DNA from: Eucalyptus grandis
Lineage: Eukaryota > Streptophyta > Magnoliopsida > Myrtales > Myrtaceae
Assembly: GCF_016545825.1 (NCBI RefSeq)
Contig: NC_052618.1
Location: 21,341,561-21,405,560, forward strand
DNA length: 64,000 bases
Reading direction: 5' to 3'
The translations under genes and the position numbers were made by a program. Every line of letters starts with the position of its first letter. Positions within the stretch are counted from its first letter, which is position 1. The notes beneath the pieces are model-generated. The model made no database searches. It was not told where the DNA came from and saw nothing but the letters and a program-made list of their open reading frames with translations. Positions 55,127 to 64,000 of the stretch are shown one piece after another.

Positions 55127-56887
55127 ATGGGAGAACATAAAGAGAAGAAGATAAATCACAAGACTCTAGAGATGTCAAAGAAGGCCATGCCTGCGGATGT
55201 TTCTTCTGTCAGAACTGTTTTTCCAGCTTTAGGATCTTCTTCCGGTTACACATATATTTTGCAGTCTCAATCAGGTTCTGTTGACTGCAGAAGCAATACT
55301 GTGATGAAAAGCATCGGACAATCTACTCTGGAAAAGAGTATGTCATGTTTACCCGCAGGATGCAGAAGTCACTCCCCTCTTCCTAGCCTTGCACAGCATC
55401 AGCAAGCACTATTTCCTTCCAAGACAGCCAATTTGAAGCAAGAACATTCTGGTATGATGGTGAATGTGGAGGACAAAAACGAGACAGAGAGCATAGAAGA
55501 AGGGGAATTTGTCCCTAATAAATTTCCCAATGCTTTGGTCAAGAGCTCTATGAATGCACGCAATATCATGTGTCATGGAAATGAGAAAAACTGTGCTTTG
55601 CAAGGGCAATCACCTTTTGATGGCTCTAAGAGCAGTATTTTGATGAAGAATATGACTAGAGATCCTCGCCCTGAGAAGTGCTTGTTGACTTGTAGAGATT
55701 TCCCTCCAGGATGCGGAAGTCATGCCCGAGTAAAAGACCTCATAGAAGAATTCATTCCTGACAAATCTTGTGATTCTTCAATCAAGAGCTTGGCAACTGC
55801 ACATGTCTTCAAATGGCGCAGGAACAAAGATCATGCTGATGGTCAAGGTGTTGGTGCTAAGGAAGCAGGGTCACAATCACAACTAAAAGTTCAAACATCT
55901 TCCATGAGGACAATTAATAAGGAATACCTTAGAAAAGAGAACTCCCTTTACAATCATTGCAACAACGTCAACGGATCAAATAGAGACACCCAAATAACAA
56001 TCAAAGAGGCCGAGAAAATTGTTCAATGCTCTCCTGGTGCATCCCCTGTTATGAAGAACAAAGGTTCTAAGAGGACGTCTCTTGACAGGTGCTACATCGG
56101 GAACTACTTAGAGGAAAGCACACCAGATGGTCTGGAAAGTTTGCATGCTGTTCCAAAATCAGATAGTGGGATAGCAAGCCCTCCCTGTTCTGAGCTCAGA
56201 AATGCGAATGTCACTCGCAATGACAGACATGATTCAGCCAGAAAGAGAGTGATTGCAACTCTAAGGCTCTACAGAGATATTTGTCGCGAGCTCTCCCGGG
56301 ATAAATCAAAAGCAGGTAAAAAGAGCATGTGCATTAGAAGGATAGATTTTCATGCTGCGAAAGAGATCAAGAAAAGAGTAGGATACGTCCACGACGCCAT
56401 GCAATTTATTGGAGATGTTCCAGGAGTGGAAGTGGGAGACAAATTCTATTATAGGATGGAACTCGCTGTTGTCGGGCTCCATCGCCCTCCTCAGAATGGT
56501 ATTGATTACATGGGACCTCACCCAGACATCCTAGCCACAAGTGTTGTCGCTTCCTGGGATTATGCAGATGATCTGACACATCCTGAAGAGCTGGTTTATT
56601 TGGGCCAGGGTGGAATGCCTGGTCATGACAAGAAGGCTGAAGATCAGAAGCTCACTCGAGGGAATTTAGCTCTAATGAACAGCATGAAGAGGAACAGGCC
56701 AGTGAGAGTGATCCGTAAGGATAAGAATGACACCCTCACATACGACGGACTGTATGTGGTAGACAAGTGCAGGAAGATACGAAGAGCGAATAGACAAATG
56801 GTCTTCGAATTTCTTATGAAGAGACTGCCAGGCCAACCTGAGATTCTCCAGAAGAAGAAGATGAAAGTACTCAAGTCGTCCGGATAG
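55127..56887 (+). CDS. SRA gene 2: YDG/SRA domain protein without SET domain
   Basis: 586 residues in one coding exon. The N-terminal 360 residues are Ser/Lys/Asn-rich and disordered-looking. They contain three diverged copies of one motif: IEEGEFVPNKFPNALVKSS (about 124-142), IEEFIPDKSCDSSIKSL (about 207-223) and LEESTPDGLESLHAVPKS (about 328-345). Then RHDSARKRVIATLRLYRDIC and the SRA domain (about 415-568): GYVHDAMQFIGDVPGVEVGD, MELAVVGLHRP, TSVVASWDYADDL, YLGQGG, KLTRGNLALMNS, RPVRVIRKDK, YDGLYVVDK and LPGQPE. No pre-SET or SET follows. Expected nuclear, reading DNA methylation like SUVH proteins but lacking catalytic activity. It is the intact long form of the gene at 48499. Confidence 0.87.
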   Translation: MGEHKEKKINHKTLEMSKKAMPADVSSVRTVFPALGSSSGYTYILQSQSGSVDCRSNTVMKSIGQSTLEKSMSCLPAGCRSHSPLPSLAQHQQALFPSKTANLKQEHSGMMVNVEDKNETESIEEGEFVPNKFPNALVKSSMNARNIMCHGNEKNCALQGQSPFDGSKSSILMKNMTRDPRPEKCLLTCRDFPPGCGSHARVKDLIEEFIPDKSCDSSIKSLATAHVFKWRRNKDHADGQGVGAKEAGSQSQLKVQTSSMRTINKEYLRKENSLYNHCNNVNGSNRDTQITIKEAEKIVQCSPGASPVMKNKGSKRTSLDRCYIGNYLEESTPDGLESLHAVPKSDSGIASPPCSELRNANVTRNDRHDSARKRVIATLRLYRDICRELSRDKSKAGKKSMCIRRIDFHAAKEIKKRVGYVHDAMQFIGDVPGVEVGDKFYYRMELAVVGLHRPPQNGIDYMGPHPDILATSVVASWDYADDLTHPEELVYLGQGGMPGHDKKAEDQKLTRGNLALMNSMKRNRPVRVIRKDKNDTLTYDGLYVVDKCRKIRRANRQMVFEFLMKRLPGQPEILQKKKMKVLKSSG

Positions 56888-57830
56888 GAAGAGTCAGTAC
56901 CTAGCACTCGGAAATGAGAAAAGAGATGGAACAATCTGAAACTTCAAATAGCTAATAGTTGTGTGTAGTAGATCAAGCTGATGTTTTGTTTTGCAGACAT
57001 GGAGTAGCTATAATCCTTTTCCCTGTGTTCCTAGGATTGTCATAAGCGTATCTCTTGTTAACAGTTGCTTTTATGGTACTTTTTGGGAGCTACTATAGTG
57101 TAGTTTATGTTAGATAATACCAACGGACGAGTAAAGTATGGCAATTTCACTCATTATTGGACATCAAATCAGCAACTTCACTTGTTTGTTTAGTATTCAG
57201 CAAAAGATAAAAGCAAAAAGAGCCTGTCAAAATTTTAAATGCTATTTGAATTTGAAACTGAGCTGTAAGTGAATTTATATGTCAATATCCATACGCTGTG
57301 AAAGAGAAGGCAAAAGTTTCTTGCGACACTAGTTAGCATTTTTCAAGGAAAAATTGTTCAAAAAATCTTAAACCTATTGTACTTTTGCCAATTCAATCAT
57401 AAAAATTTCCCATCTTTCTCCTTCAAAATAGTCAGGTTATATTTGCTCTGCTTATCCACTATATTCAAATTGATATAGGATAAAAGTCTTGATAGCATGC
57501 AACCGATACGATAATTTCCACAATTCTCCTATTAAGTAGTATTTTATGATCATGCTCGCTCATACTCACAATTCACAGGAAAGGGTAAAACGTCATTTTT
57601 CATACAAAGTCTTCTCTTTCATCTTACTTTTCATCTACAATATGCAGAAGTCTATTTCTCCAGATTTGCTTCACCTCACATCTATTCTTCCAGATAACTA
57701 CATGGAACATCATTTTCTTCGCAATTTTCTCCACCTCCTAAAATATTTACTAATGTCACAGATTAAAGATTGGCAAATAAATGACCAGAACTACTGATTG
57801 GCATCCATGCCAACCATCGAGGACCAACAT

Positions 57831-57861
<31 letters not shown>

Positions 57862-58833
57862 TGGAGGGGGTGAACGTAGCAACAAGCAAGTGATGCTGAG
57901 AGACTAAGTGAGCAGGATTCTAAGAGATGACCACTGAAACTCCATACAGACTTGGTTTGTGCATTTCGTCAAACCTGTGGTGAGCAGTTTCATGATCTGG
58001 CAGGCTCCTAATGATGGGTAACTTCTTATTTCAAATGGTTAACTTCCATTTCTGGAGTAAACATGAGAGATGCAATGGAGGTGCGGTTAAAAAATAACCA
58101 ACAGGACAAGTTAATTTATGCATTATTACAATCTTATCGTGTTAATCGCATAATAAGTCAATCAGGCAATCTTCCCATGAGCTAACTTTCAACAAAAATT
58201 AACCGAAAGTAGTCAAGACCCTAGTCATTTTTATAACCCAAAAGCACTTCAAGTTTGGTGGAGAAATTGAAACGACGAACTGAGAAACATCTTACCGTCA
58301 AATTTATCATTCTGAGCAGCAACAATCGGCGAGCTGGGGTCATAATTTGGCAAGATAAGGTTCTTTTATTATAAAAAAGAAAGCCATCTAAAGTGAAAAC
58401 TCTTTAAAGAAGAAAAAAAAAAGGCGAAAAGTCTTTTAATGTTGTACATGTAAGAGAGAAAAAATCATCCAGAGTTATAGGCATTGATTAAACACAGGTT
58501 CTTGGTCTAGTTCTTTGATTCCTGGTTCACTTACCACTCGAAATCGAAAATCGAACATATTGTACTAATTCTTACAAATATGGAAGTGGTTTATCCTGAA
58601 ATTATGTTCTTTCCTGCTACTTTTATCAAAATCAAAACTAAATCATTATATCACTGTGAAAGCAAAATTTTCTTGTTTTTATAGATAAAAGTAGCTATTT
58701 TTCAAATTATTGAAGACAAAATCAGCCCCAAACCAATTTTTCAGAGTAACTTTATAACTTATTCCTTTTTCTTTAAGGCAACATTTTTTTTTTTTTTTTT
58801 ATGGCCAAATGAAACTCCTCGTATATAAGTTTA
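56888..58833. other. 3' flank of SRA gene 2 and AT-rich spacer
   Basis: No gene recognised. 57355-57415 ('caaaaaatcttaaacctattgtacttttgccaattcaatcata') resembles the ends of the foldback element at 52631 and is probably a fragment of that family. A GA microsatellite is at 57830-57860. Confidence 0.4.
57830..57860. repeat. (GA)n microsatellite
   Basis: About 30 bp of uninterrupted GA dinucleotides, followed by ataatggagg. Confidence 0.9.
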
Positions 58834-59230
58834 TGTTGACATCTAAATTTTGATTAAATGGTTAGGATAAAAATAGCATAGAAAATTAAGGATCAATTGG
58901 CCTAATAAAGAATATTTTTGCATCACATAGACATTGATATTATTTGCATCTACTAAGTTTTATTTTTATTTTATTTTCTATTATTTTACCTTATTTCGGA
59001 TAAATAAAATATATGTATTAAAAGAGAAGGCCCACGGTTCTCTTCTCCTTTCTTCCCCGAGCGGGCCCAAGGCCCATTCCCTTTGGCCCAACCCCCTCCC
59101 CTTTCTTCTTCCTCCTTCTACCCCCTGCAGCTCGCGCGCGCGAAGGACGCCCTACCGAAGCGGAGCAGAGTAGCTGGCGACGGACGGGACGACGTCTCGC
59201 GGGCGCCATCAATGCCCGAGTGAGACTCGC
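58834..59230 (+). mobile_element. LTR-like segment, third copy, forward part
   Basis: Starts TGTTGACATCTAAATTTTGAT. It passes through 'gcatcacatagacattgatattatttgcatctactaag' and 'tttcggataaata', then the GC-rich beginning 'gcccaaggcccattcc..gcagctcgcgcgcgcgaagg..cgggcgccatcaatgcc', as in 15387-15830 and 38622-39835. Homology ends at about 59230. Confidence 0.5.
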
Positions 59231-59989
59231 GCGGCTGCTCTTTGTTTTCAGCCGTCGTTGCTTGTTAAGTGAGTTTCGATGGAACCCTCGCCGTTACCCC
59301 TTCGCTTCGTATGATCTTGTTTCAACGTTTCCCTGTGCATGTCGTGCTTCGCGAGTGACCGATTCCTGGCCGGTGATGATGAAGGGTGGCGGTGCCGGCG
59401 ACGTCGGTCTGGCGGCTCTCGAAGCTCTGGTCAATGCGTACTTTCGGTTGACTGTGGCAAAGGGCGTTCCGGCCTGGACTTTGTTGTTTGGGAGTGGTGT
59501 TCGGCAAAGACCCCTCCAGGATCCTGTCACGGCATGAACAAAGGATGTACGAAACAACCAATATTTCCAGAAAGCATATCAAATTTAAGAAGATGTTCGC
59601 AGATCTAGTTGAGGCATTTTATCGAACAATTGGAGCATGGAGCATGGAACGAGAGATTTCCGCCCAGACCGAGACTCAAACCTGGACCGGGACTCATGAC
59701 AAACAACAAGCATGGACCAGGATAGCAGCACGTATACGCCGGAACTCACACGAACTGGAGAACGCCAGCCCGGTCTTGCGAGCCCAAAACAGAATGCGAG
59801 GAGAAAACGGGGGTTGTCGGTGGCATTCCCTACCCGGCTGTTGGTGGCGTCGGACGGCGGACGAGCACGTTAGATCGGGTTGCGTCCGTTCGCCTCGCTC
59901 GTCTCCGAGCCGAGGTCCTCGGGAAACTGGTTCCCAAAAATTTGGACAAGTCGAAAACCGGCGAAACTCGCCAGAACCTACCGAAGCTC
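59231..59989 (+). other. Unassigned GC-moderate segment between inverted LTR-like pieces
   Basis: Open frames exist here (for example 59488 onward, reading HEQRMYETTNISRKHIKFKK MFADLVEAF near its start) but no domain is certain. The long 246-codon frame runs on into the inverted LTR-like piece and becomes low-complexity, so I do not call it a gene. Confidence 0.3.
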
Positions 59990-60335
59990 GGCGCAAGGGA
60001 GGAGGAGGGGGAAACGTCTTATGCACGGTGACTCCGGCGAAGGCACCGTGGTCACCGGGGGCTTCAGCCGAGGGGGGCGGTCGACGGAGGCTTCAGCCGC
60101 TGGTCCTTGGTGTGCCGACCGGCCTTAGTGCGGCCGAACCGGCCATCTTCTCAGCCGCCCACCCCACCTGCTCCGCTTTGAAGGCGAGTCCCACCCGTTG
60201 CCGGCCTACTCCCCTCTCTCTGCCGTAGATTGTCCTCCGCGCGTCGACGTCCTCCGCGCGCGAGTTGCAGAGAACAGGAAGAAGGAGGAAGGAGGAGGCG
60301 GAAGGGCTGGGCCTGGGAAAAAAACTGGTGGAATA
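59990..60335 (-). mobile_element. LTR-like segment, third copy, inverted part
   Basis: Read on the minus strand, from 60335 down, it gives 'ggcccagcccttccgcctcc..gcaactcgcgcgcggaggacgtcgacg..ggagtaggccggcaacgg..gccggttcggccgcac..ccaaggaccagcggctgaagcctccgtcgaccg'. This matches 15620-15955 and 39650-39965. It faces the forward piece at 58834, forming an inverted pair. Confidence 0.5.
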
Positions 60336-60389
60336 AGATTTAGGATTTTTTAAATAATTTTGTCAATTATGAAGCATGGTTACATTCCT

Positions 60390-60714
60390 TGTAGACGAAA
60401 GATCCGATTGAAGCTTTGACTTCATGAACACATTGCCATCTGGCAGAAGAGAACAACTATTTGACCTTTCTCTTTTGCCGGTGGGAGATGGAAATGAGGA
60501 GGTGAGCTAACTAAGAACCAATGAACTTCTCATCTTCCATTTCATTCCTACCTGCACCAAAAGACTAGTCACCAACTCATCATCTCAACCCCAATTTCAA
60601 CACCATCTCTTGCTATATTAACTCCAATCATTCTCCTCATACTGCCATCGCAAGTAGAAATCTTTCTTCACTTGAGCCTATACACAACACACAACTCATT
60701 CTCCATTTACCAAT
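60390..60714 (+). promoter_or_regulatory. PRP-C promoter and 5' leader
   Basis: TATA-like TATATTAA at 60614-60621 in the conserved phrase TCTTGCTATAT. Upstream: 'gaagctttgacttcatgaaca', 'gccatctggcag' and 'tatttgacctttc' (60405-60470), as in the other three genes, with TTGAC cores. Confidence 0.55.
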
Positions 60715-61116
60715 ATGGCTTCTTCCTCAAAGAGCTTCATTCTCTTCATCGCCCTAATTTTCTCAACCATCAACATGAGTTTGGGAGCTCGTCATCTGCT
60801 TCAAACAACTATGCCATCCATTCCATCTCTTCCCACCATGCCAACTTTACCCACATCACTGCCTCCGTTGCCAGCCATGCCGACATTACCAAAGGTCGCC
60901 TTGCCACCAATGCCTGCCATCCCAACAACTCTGCCTCAGCCCACATTGCCAACGCTGCCCACCACACAACCAGCACTGCCCAAGACTACTTTGCCACCAC
61001 TTCCGAGCTTGCCAACCATGCCCGCCACCTTGCCTCCGATGCCTAGCATCCCTACTTCTCTCCCTAAAATCCCTTCTATTCCTTTTCTTGCTCCTCCTCC
61101 AGCCACCAGCACCTGA
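60715..61116 (+). CDS. PRP-C: secreted proline-rich (PELPK-like) protein
   Basis: 133 codons. Signal peptide about 1-25 (SFILFIALIFSTINMSLGA), then RHLLQ, TMPSIPSLPTMPTLPT and SLPPLPAMPTLPKVALPPMP, and the end IPFLAPPPATST. It is two codons shorter than the other members because the KPG/NPT triplet region before SLPPLP is reduced. Cell-wall location expected. Confidence 0.85.
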   Translation: MASSSKSFILFIALIFSTINMSLGARHLLQTTMPSIPSLPTMPTLPTSLPPLPAMPTLPKVALPPMPAIPTTLPQPTLPTLPTTQPALPKTTLPPLPSLPTMPATLPPMPSIPTSLPKIPSIPFLAPPPATST

Positions 61117-62130
61117 AAATTTTAGTACCATACGAGGTCACCTGAGAGTATTTACAATTTGTTGGAGTGCCTCCTTTTCTTTGTAGAATTGTTCGAATAA
61201 AGAGTCGTGTGTTACGATCTCTTCTGGGATTCTGTGTACCATTCATGTTACTTTTTATATATCATTCATATATATGTATTGACCGGTGACTTGGCTCAGA
61301 TTATTGTATTCTTTCCATCGGTTCCAACTCATTTTTTCGTGCAATACAATCAATTGGATTTATGATGAGAAAAAGATTCAGATAGAAAAGTAACAGAAAT
61401 GAAGAGCGCTACAACTATTGAATTGACACCTCACAGCAATCCATATATTTTGCATTCCAATAAAATGGTGTATTACTCGTGCGTGCGCATGCCCAATCAG
61501 ATAATTTATAATCGTTGCTTTTAGCAACATAAGTAATTGGAGTTAATTTCTTCTACTTTGTGGAACTCCATTGCCATTGAAAAATGTTCGGCTTTCTAGA
61601 TGAATGAATTAGGGTATTAGTACATCCGACATATCATCTAAATGTGAAAATTTGTCATCTAAAGGAAGAAATATGAAATGAATTGATAGTAAACCATGGG
61701 ATTTTGTTATTTCTTCCCTTTCTAAAAAAGAAACTAATGGTAAATTTCCCCCTGTTAGAGCCAACTTTTACCAAATACCTATCGTTGTCATGGCGGCAAT
61801 TAATTCTACCTGAAAGGGGAAGAGACAAAATCATGATCTGGGTTGTCCTGCATGACCTTTTATTCTTTAGTATGGTTATTAGTGCAGGCTGTTGCCAATG
61901 TATTTTTAGATATATGTTGACAAATTTGGAACACAATTTCATTTGATCCCTCAACTTTAGGGTTATTGAACGTTAAATTCCGAACTTTAAAAGGTTTCAT
62001 TTTCTTACACTTGTTAATGCTGTGAACTTCTTCCGCTATCATATGTTGTGCACATGCCTTTTGGGTGCAAAGTGTAATCTTTTCTTTAATTTTGTATCGA
62101 ATGGTCCTTGTTGGTATCAATTCCAACAAA

Positions 62131-62194
<64 letters not shown>

Positions 62195-63080
62195 AATAAC
62201 CTTGAACTTGCCACTTAAATATATTTGGTTATGAAAAAACCAGATATATTAGAATGGATACCACAAAAAGTAAATTGAAGACAAAAATATTATCTATTGG
62301 ATTAAGATGTCATCATATTTTTCAACCATTTAGGTTGTAATTTTTTATGAAAATATATTATTTGAAAAATATTTTCTTAAAAATGATTGCTTATATAGTT
62401 TGAAATAATTAATCAATGAAATATGTTTTGATTTTCGACAACAATTTATGCCTAAATATTTTCATGGACAATAAAATTAATTTCTATTTATTCTATTTCG
62501 TAATTGTTATAAGTGATCATTTTTAAAATTAAAAAAAAAAAAAGGTTTTTCAAACAATTCATTTTTTGCGAAACAAAGCGTACCTTAATTTTTTTTTTTT
62601 TTTGGACTAAAAGGGTACCTTAATGTCAATGCATGATTTTACTTGTTATTACAACATATACTTTACTAATCTAATGTGCTTTAGAAAAAACTTTATAAAC
62701 TAGGAAATTTTAGAAAAATTAAAAAATATTTGTGATAGGCACTTATGGACCTCCAAGTTTGAGAGAGAGAGAGTGAGATAGAGAAAGAGACAGAGAGAGA
62801 GACAGAGATGACTTCGCAATGCCATATGTTTCCATGATCATAAACTTTTCTTCGTAAAAAGGCTAGACTTGGAAGTAAATAATGTCCCACAAGTTTTTAC
62901 TTCTTCAAGTCTGAGAAGTAAACCGAAGATGATCACAGTTTAAAAGCATTGACATGTCCAGAGTAACAGGTATTTGTCAAGGCGACACATAGAAACCCTA
63001 GATTAGTACGTTAAAATCCTGAAGCAAGTTATCGATAACCCTAATTAGCAATAGTTATGGAACAAGTTATCTAGTTACCA
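61117..63080. other. Spacer between PRP-C and PRP-D
   Basis: Starts with the conserved 'aaaattttagtaccat' 3' UTR word. No gene recognised. It contains an AT microsatellite at 62136-62193, a degraded MITE-like stretch at 62330-62590 (gaaaatatttt words, end ttgcgaaacaaagcgtacctt), and a GA-rich stretch at 62760-62806. Confidence 0.45.
62136..62193. repeat. (AT)n microsatellite
   Basis: About 57 bp of pure AT dinucleotides. Confidence 0.9.
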
Positions 63081-63438
63081 TCCACAAGGACACAGATCAG
63101 AAGCTTGACTTTCATGAGATGACGACCATTCGACCAAACGGAACAGAAGACAAAGTTTGACCCCTTCTTTATTATTTATTCCTGTAGAAGATTGAGCGGA
63201 GAAGGTGAGCTAACAAAGAACCAATGAGGAATGTTCTGTTTATTCCTTACCATACCCACAGGCCAGTCACCAACTTATAATCACAACCCTAAATTTTTAT
63301 ATAAATATCTCTTGCTATATAAACTGACATCTCCTTCCTCCATTTACTCCAACACAATCAGCAATCCATTCCTCTAAGCTCATTGGCTTCAAGTCCTTGA
63401 GCCTATCACAGCACAATATCCTGACTCCATATACCAAT
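63081..63438 (+). promoter_or_regulatory. PRP-D promoter and 5' leader
   Basis: TATATAAA at 63316-63323 in the phrase TCTTGCTATATAAACTGACAT. TTGAC cores in 'agcttgactttcatgag' and 'gtttgacccc' (63100-63165). The leader 'ctcattggcttcaagtccttgagcctatcacagcac' matches the leaders of PRP-A and PRP-B. Confidence 0.6.
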
Positions 63439-63846
63439 ATGGCTTCTTTCTCAAAAAGCTTTGTACTCTTCATCGCTCTAATTTTCTCAATCATCAATAT
63501 GAGCTTCGGAGCTCGTCATCTGCTGCAAACAACTATGCCATCCATACCGTCTCTTCCCACAATACCGACTCTACCAAACCCGACGTCGCTTCCGCCACTA
63601 CCAGCCATGCCGACATTGCCTAAGGTCGCCGTGCCACCAATGCCTGCCATCCCTACGACCCTGCCTCAGCCCACAATGCCGACGCTGCCCACCACACAAC
63701 CAGCCCTGCCCAAGACTACTCTGCCACCACTTCCAAGCTTGCCGACCATGCCGACCACCTTGCCTCCAATGCCGAGCATCCCTACTTCTCTCCCTAAAAT
63801 CCCTTCTATTCCTTTCCTTACTCCTCCTCCAGCCACCAGCCCTTGA
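63439..63846 (+). CDS. PRP-D: secreted proline-rich (PELPK-like) protein
   Basis: 135 codons. I start at the ATG at 63439 (MASFSKSFVLFIALIFSIIN) because this is the family start; an in-frame ATG 42 bases upstream (63397) lies in the conserved 5' leader and is not shared. Signal peptide about 1-25, RHLLQ, then repeats TLPNPTSLPPLPAMPTLPK and so on, ending IPFLTPPPATSP. Secreted cell-wall type protein. Confidence 0.86.
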   Translation: MASFSKSFVLFIALIFSIINMSFGARHLLQTTMPSIPSLPTIPTLPNPTSLPPLPAMPTLPKVAVPPMPAIPTTLPQPTMPTLPTTQPALPKTTLPPLPSLPTMPTTLPPMPSIPTSLPKIPSIPFLTPPPATSP

Positions 63847-64000
63847 AGATTTTAGTACCATACGATGTTACACGAGATTATTTTTTATATGTTGGAGTAC
63901 GTCCTTTTGTTTGTAGCATTGTCCGAATACACGTGTATTGTGTTATGATGTCTTTCCGGATTGTATGGGTCATTTATATTGTTTTCTAGAGAGGTCTTTG

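Noticed and set aside
59488..60228. 246-codon open frame in the GC-rich region, with a start vaguely like an RNase III/Dicer segment (KKMFADLVEAF)
   Set aside because: The frame runs on into the inverted LTR-like piece, where it is low-complexity, and the Dicer likeness rests on about ten residues.

Overview
The window is nuclear DNA of a flowering plant, most likely a woody eudicot. Evidence is split genes with GT-AG introns, TIR-NB-ARC-LRR disease-resistance genes (a eudicot-expanded class), SUVH-type SRA genes, long AT-rich introns, microsatellites and several non-autonomous transposons. A Myrtaceae-like genome would fit, but that is a guess from overall flavour, not a demonstrated identity.

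The main architectural event is a large direct tandem duplication with a period of about 22.8 to 24.2 kb. Copy A runs from before base 1 to about 21 kb and copy B from about 22 kb to about 44.85 kb. Each copy holds, in the same order: an array of degenerate TNL leader units (about 1.2 to 1.4 kb each); a TNL gene (TIR exon, NB-ARC exon, an intron of about 5.2 kb, pre-LRR exon, LRR exon); exon-like debris and a hAT-like MITE; a small conserved open frame; a GC-rich LTR-like retroelement segment; a secreted proline-rich protein gene; a decayed minus-strand gene; and a TTA microsatellite. The TIR and NB-ARC exons are open and splice-compatible in both TNL copies. Each copy carries its own, different lesion in the pre-LRR exon, so the locus probably makes truncated TIR-NBS proteins or is decaying.

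From 44.85 kb the sequence is single copy. It starts with a 5'-truncated, frameshifted eEF1B beta/delta pseudogene that begins right at the microsatellite closing copy B. Two paralogous SRA (YDG) domain genes without SET domains follow, at 48.5-49.4 kb and 55.1-56.9 kb. The long 5' intron of the second hosts a foldback TIR element of about 1.4 kb. Its two arms carry an inverted pair of a captured fragment that I recognise as the N-terminal coding region of ANGUSTIFOLIA (plant CtBP/BARS-like). A transcript through this intron could fold into a long hairpin. This is the most interesting object in the window.

The right end (58.8-64 kb) holds a third, rearranged copy of the GC-rich LTR-like sequence, arranged as a converging inverted pair, and two more proline-rich protein genes. 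There are four such genes in total, sharing a promoter with TATA box and W-box-like TTGAC motifs. No rRNA, tRNA, CRISPR or prokaryotic feature was seen.
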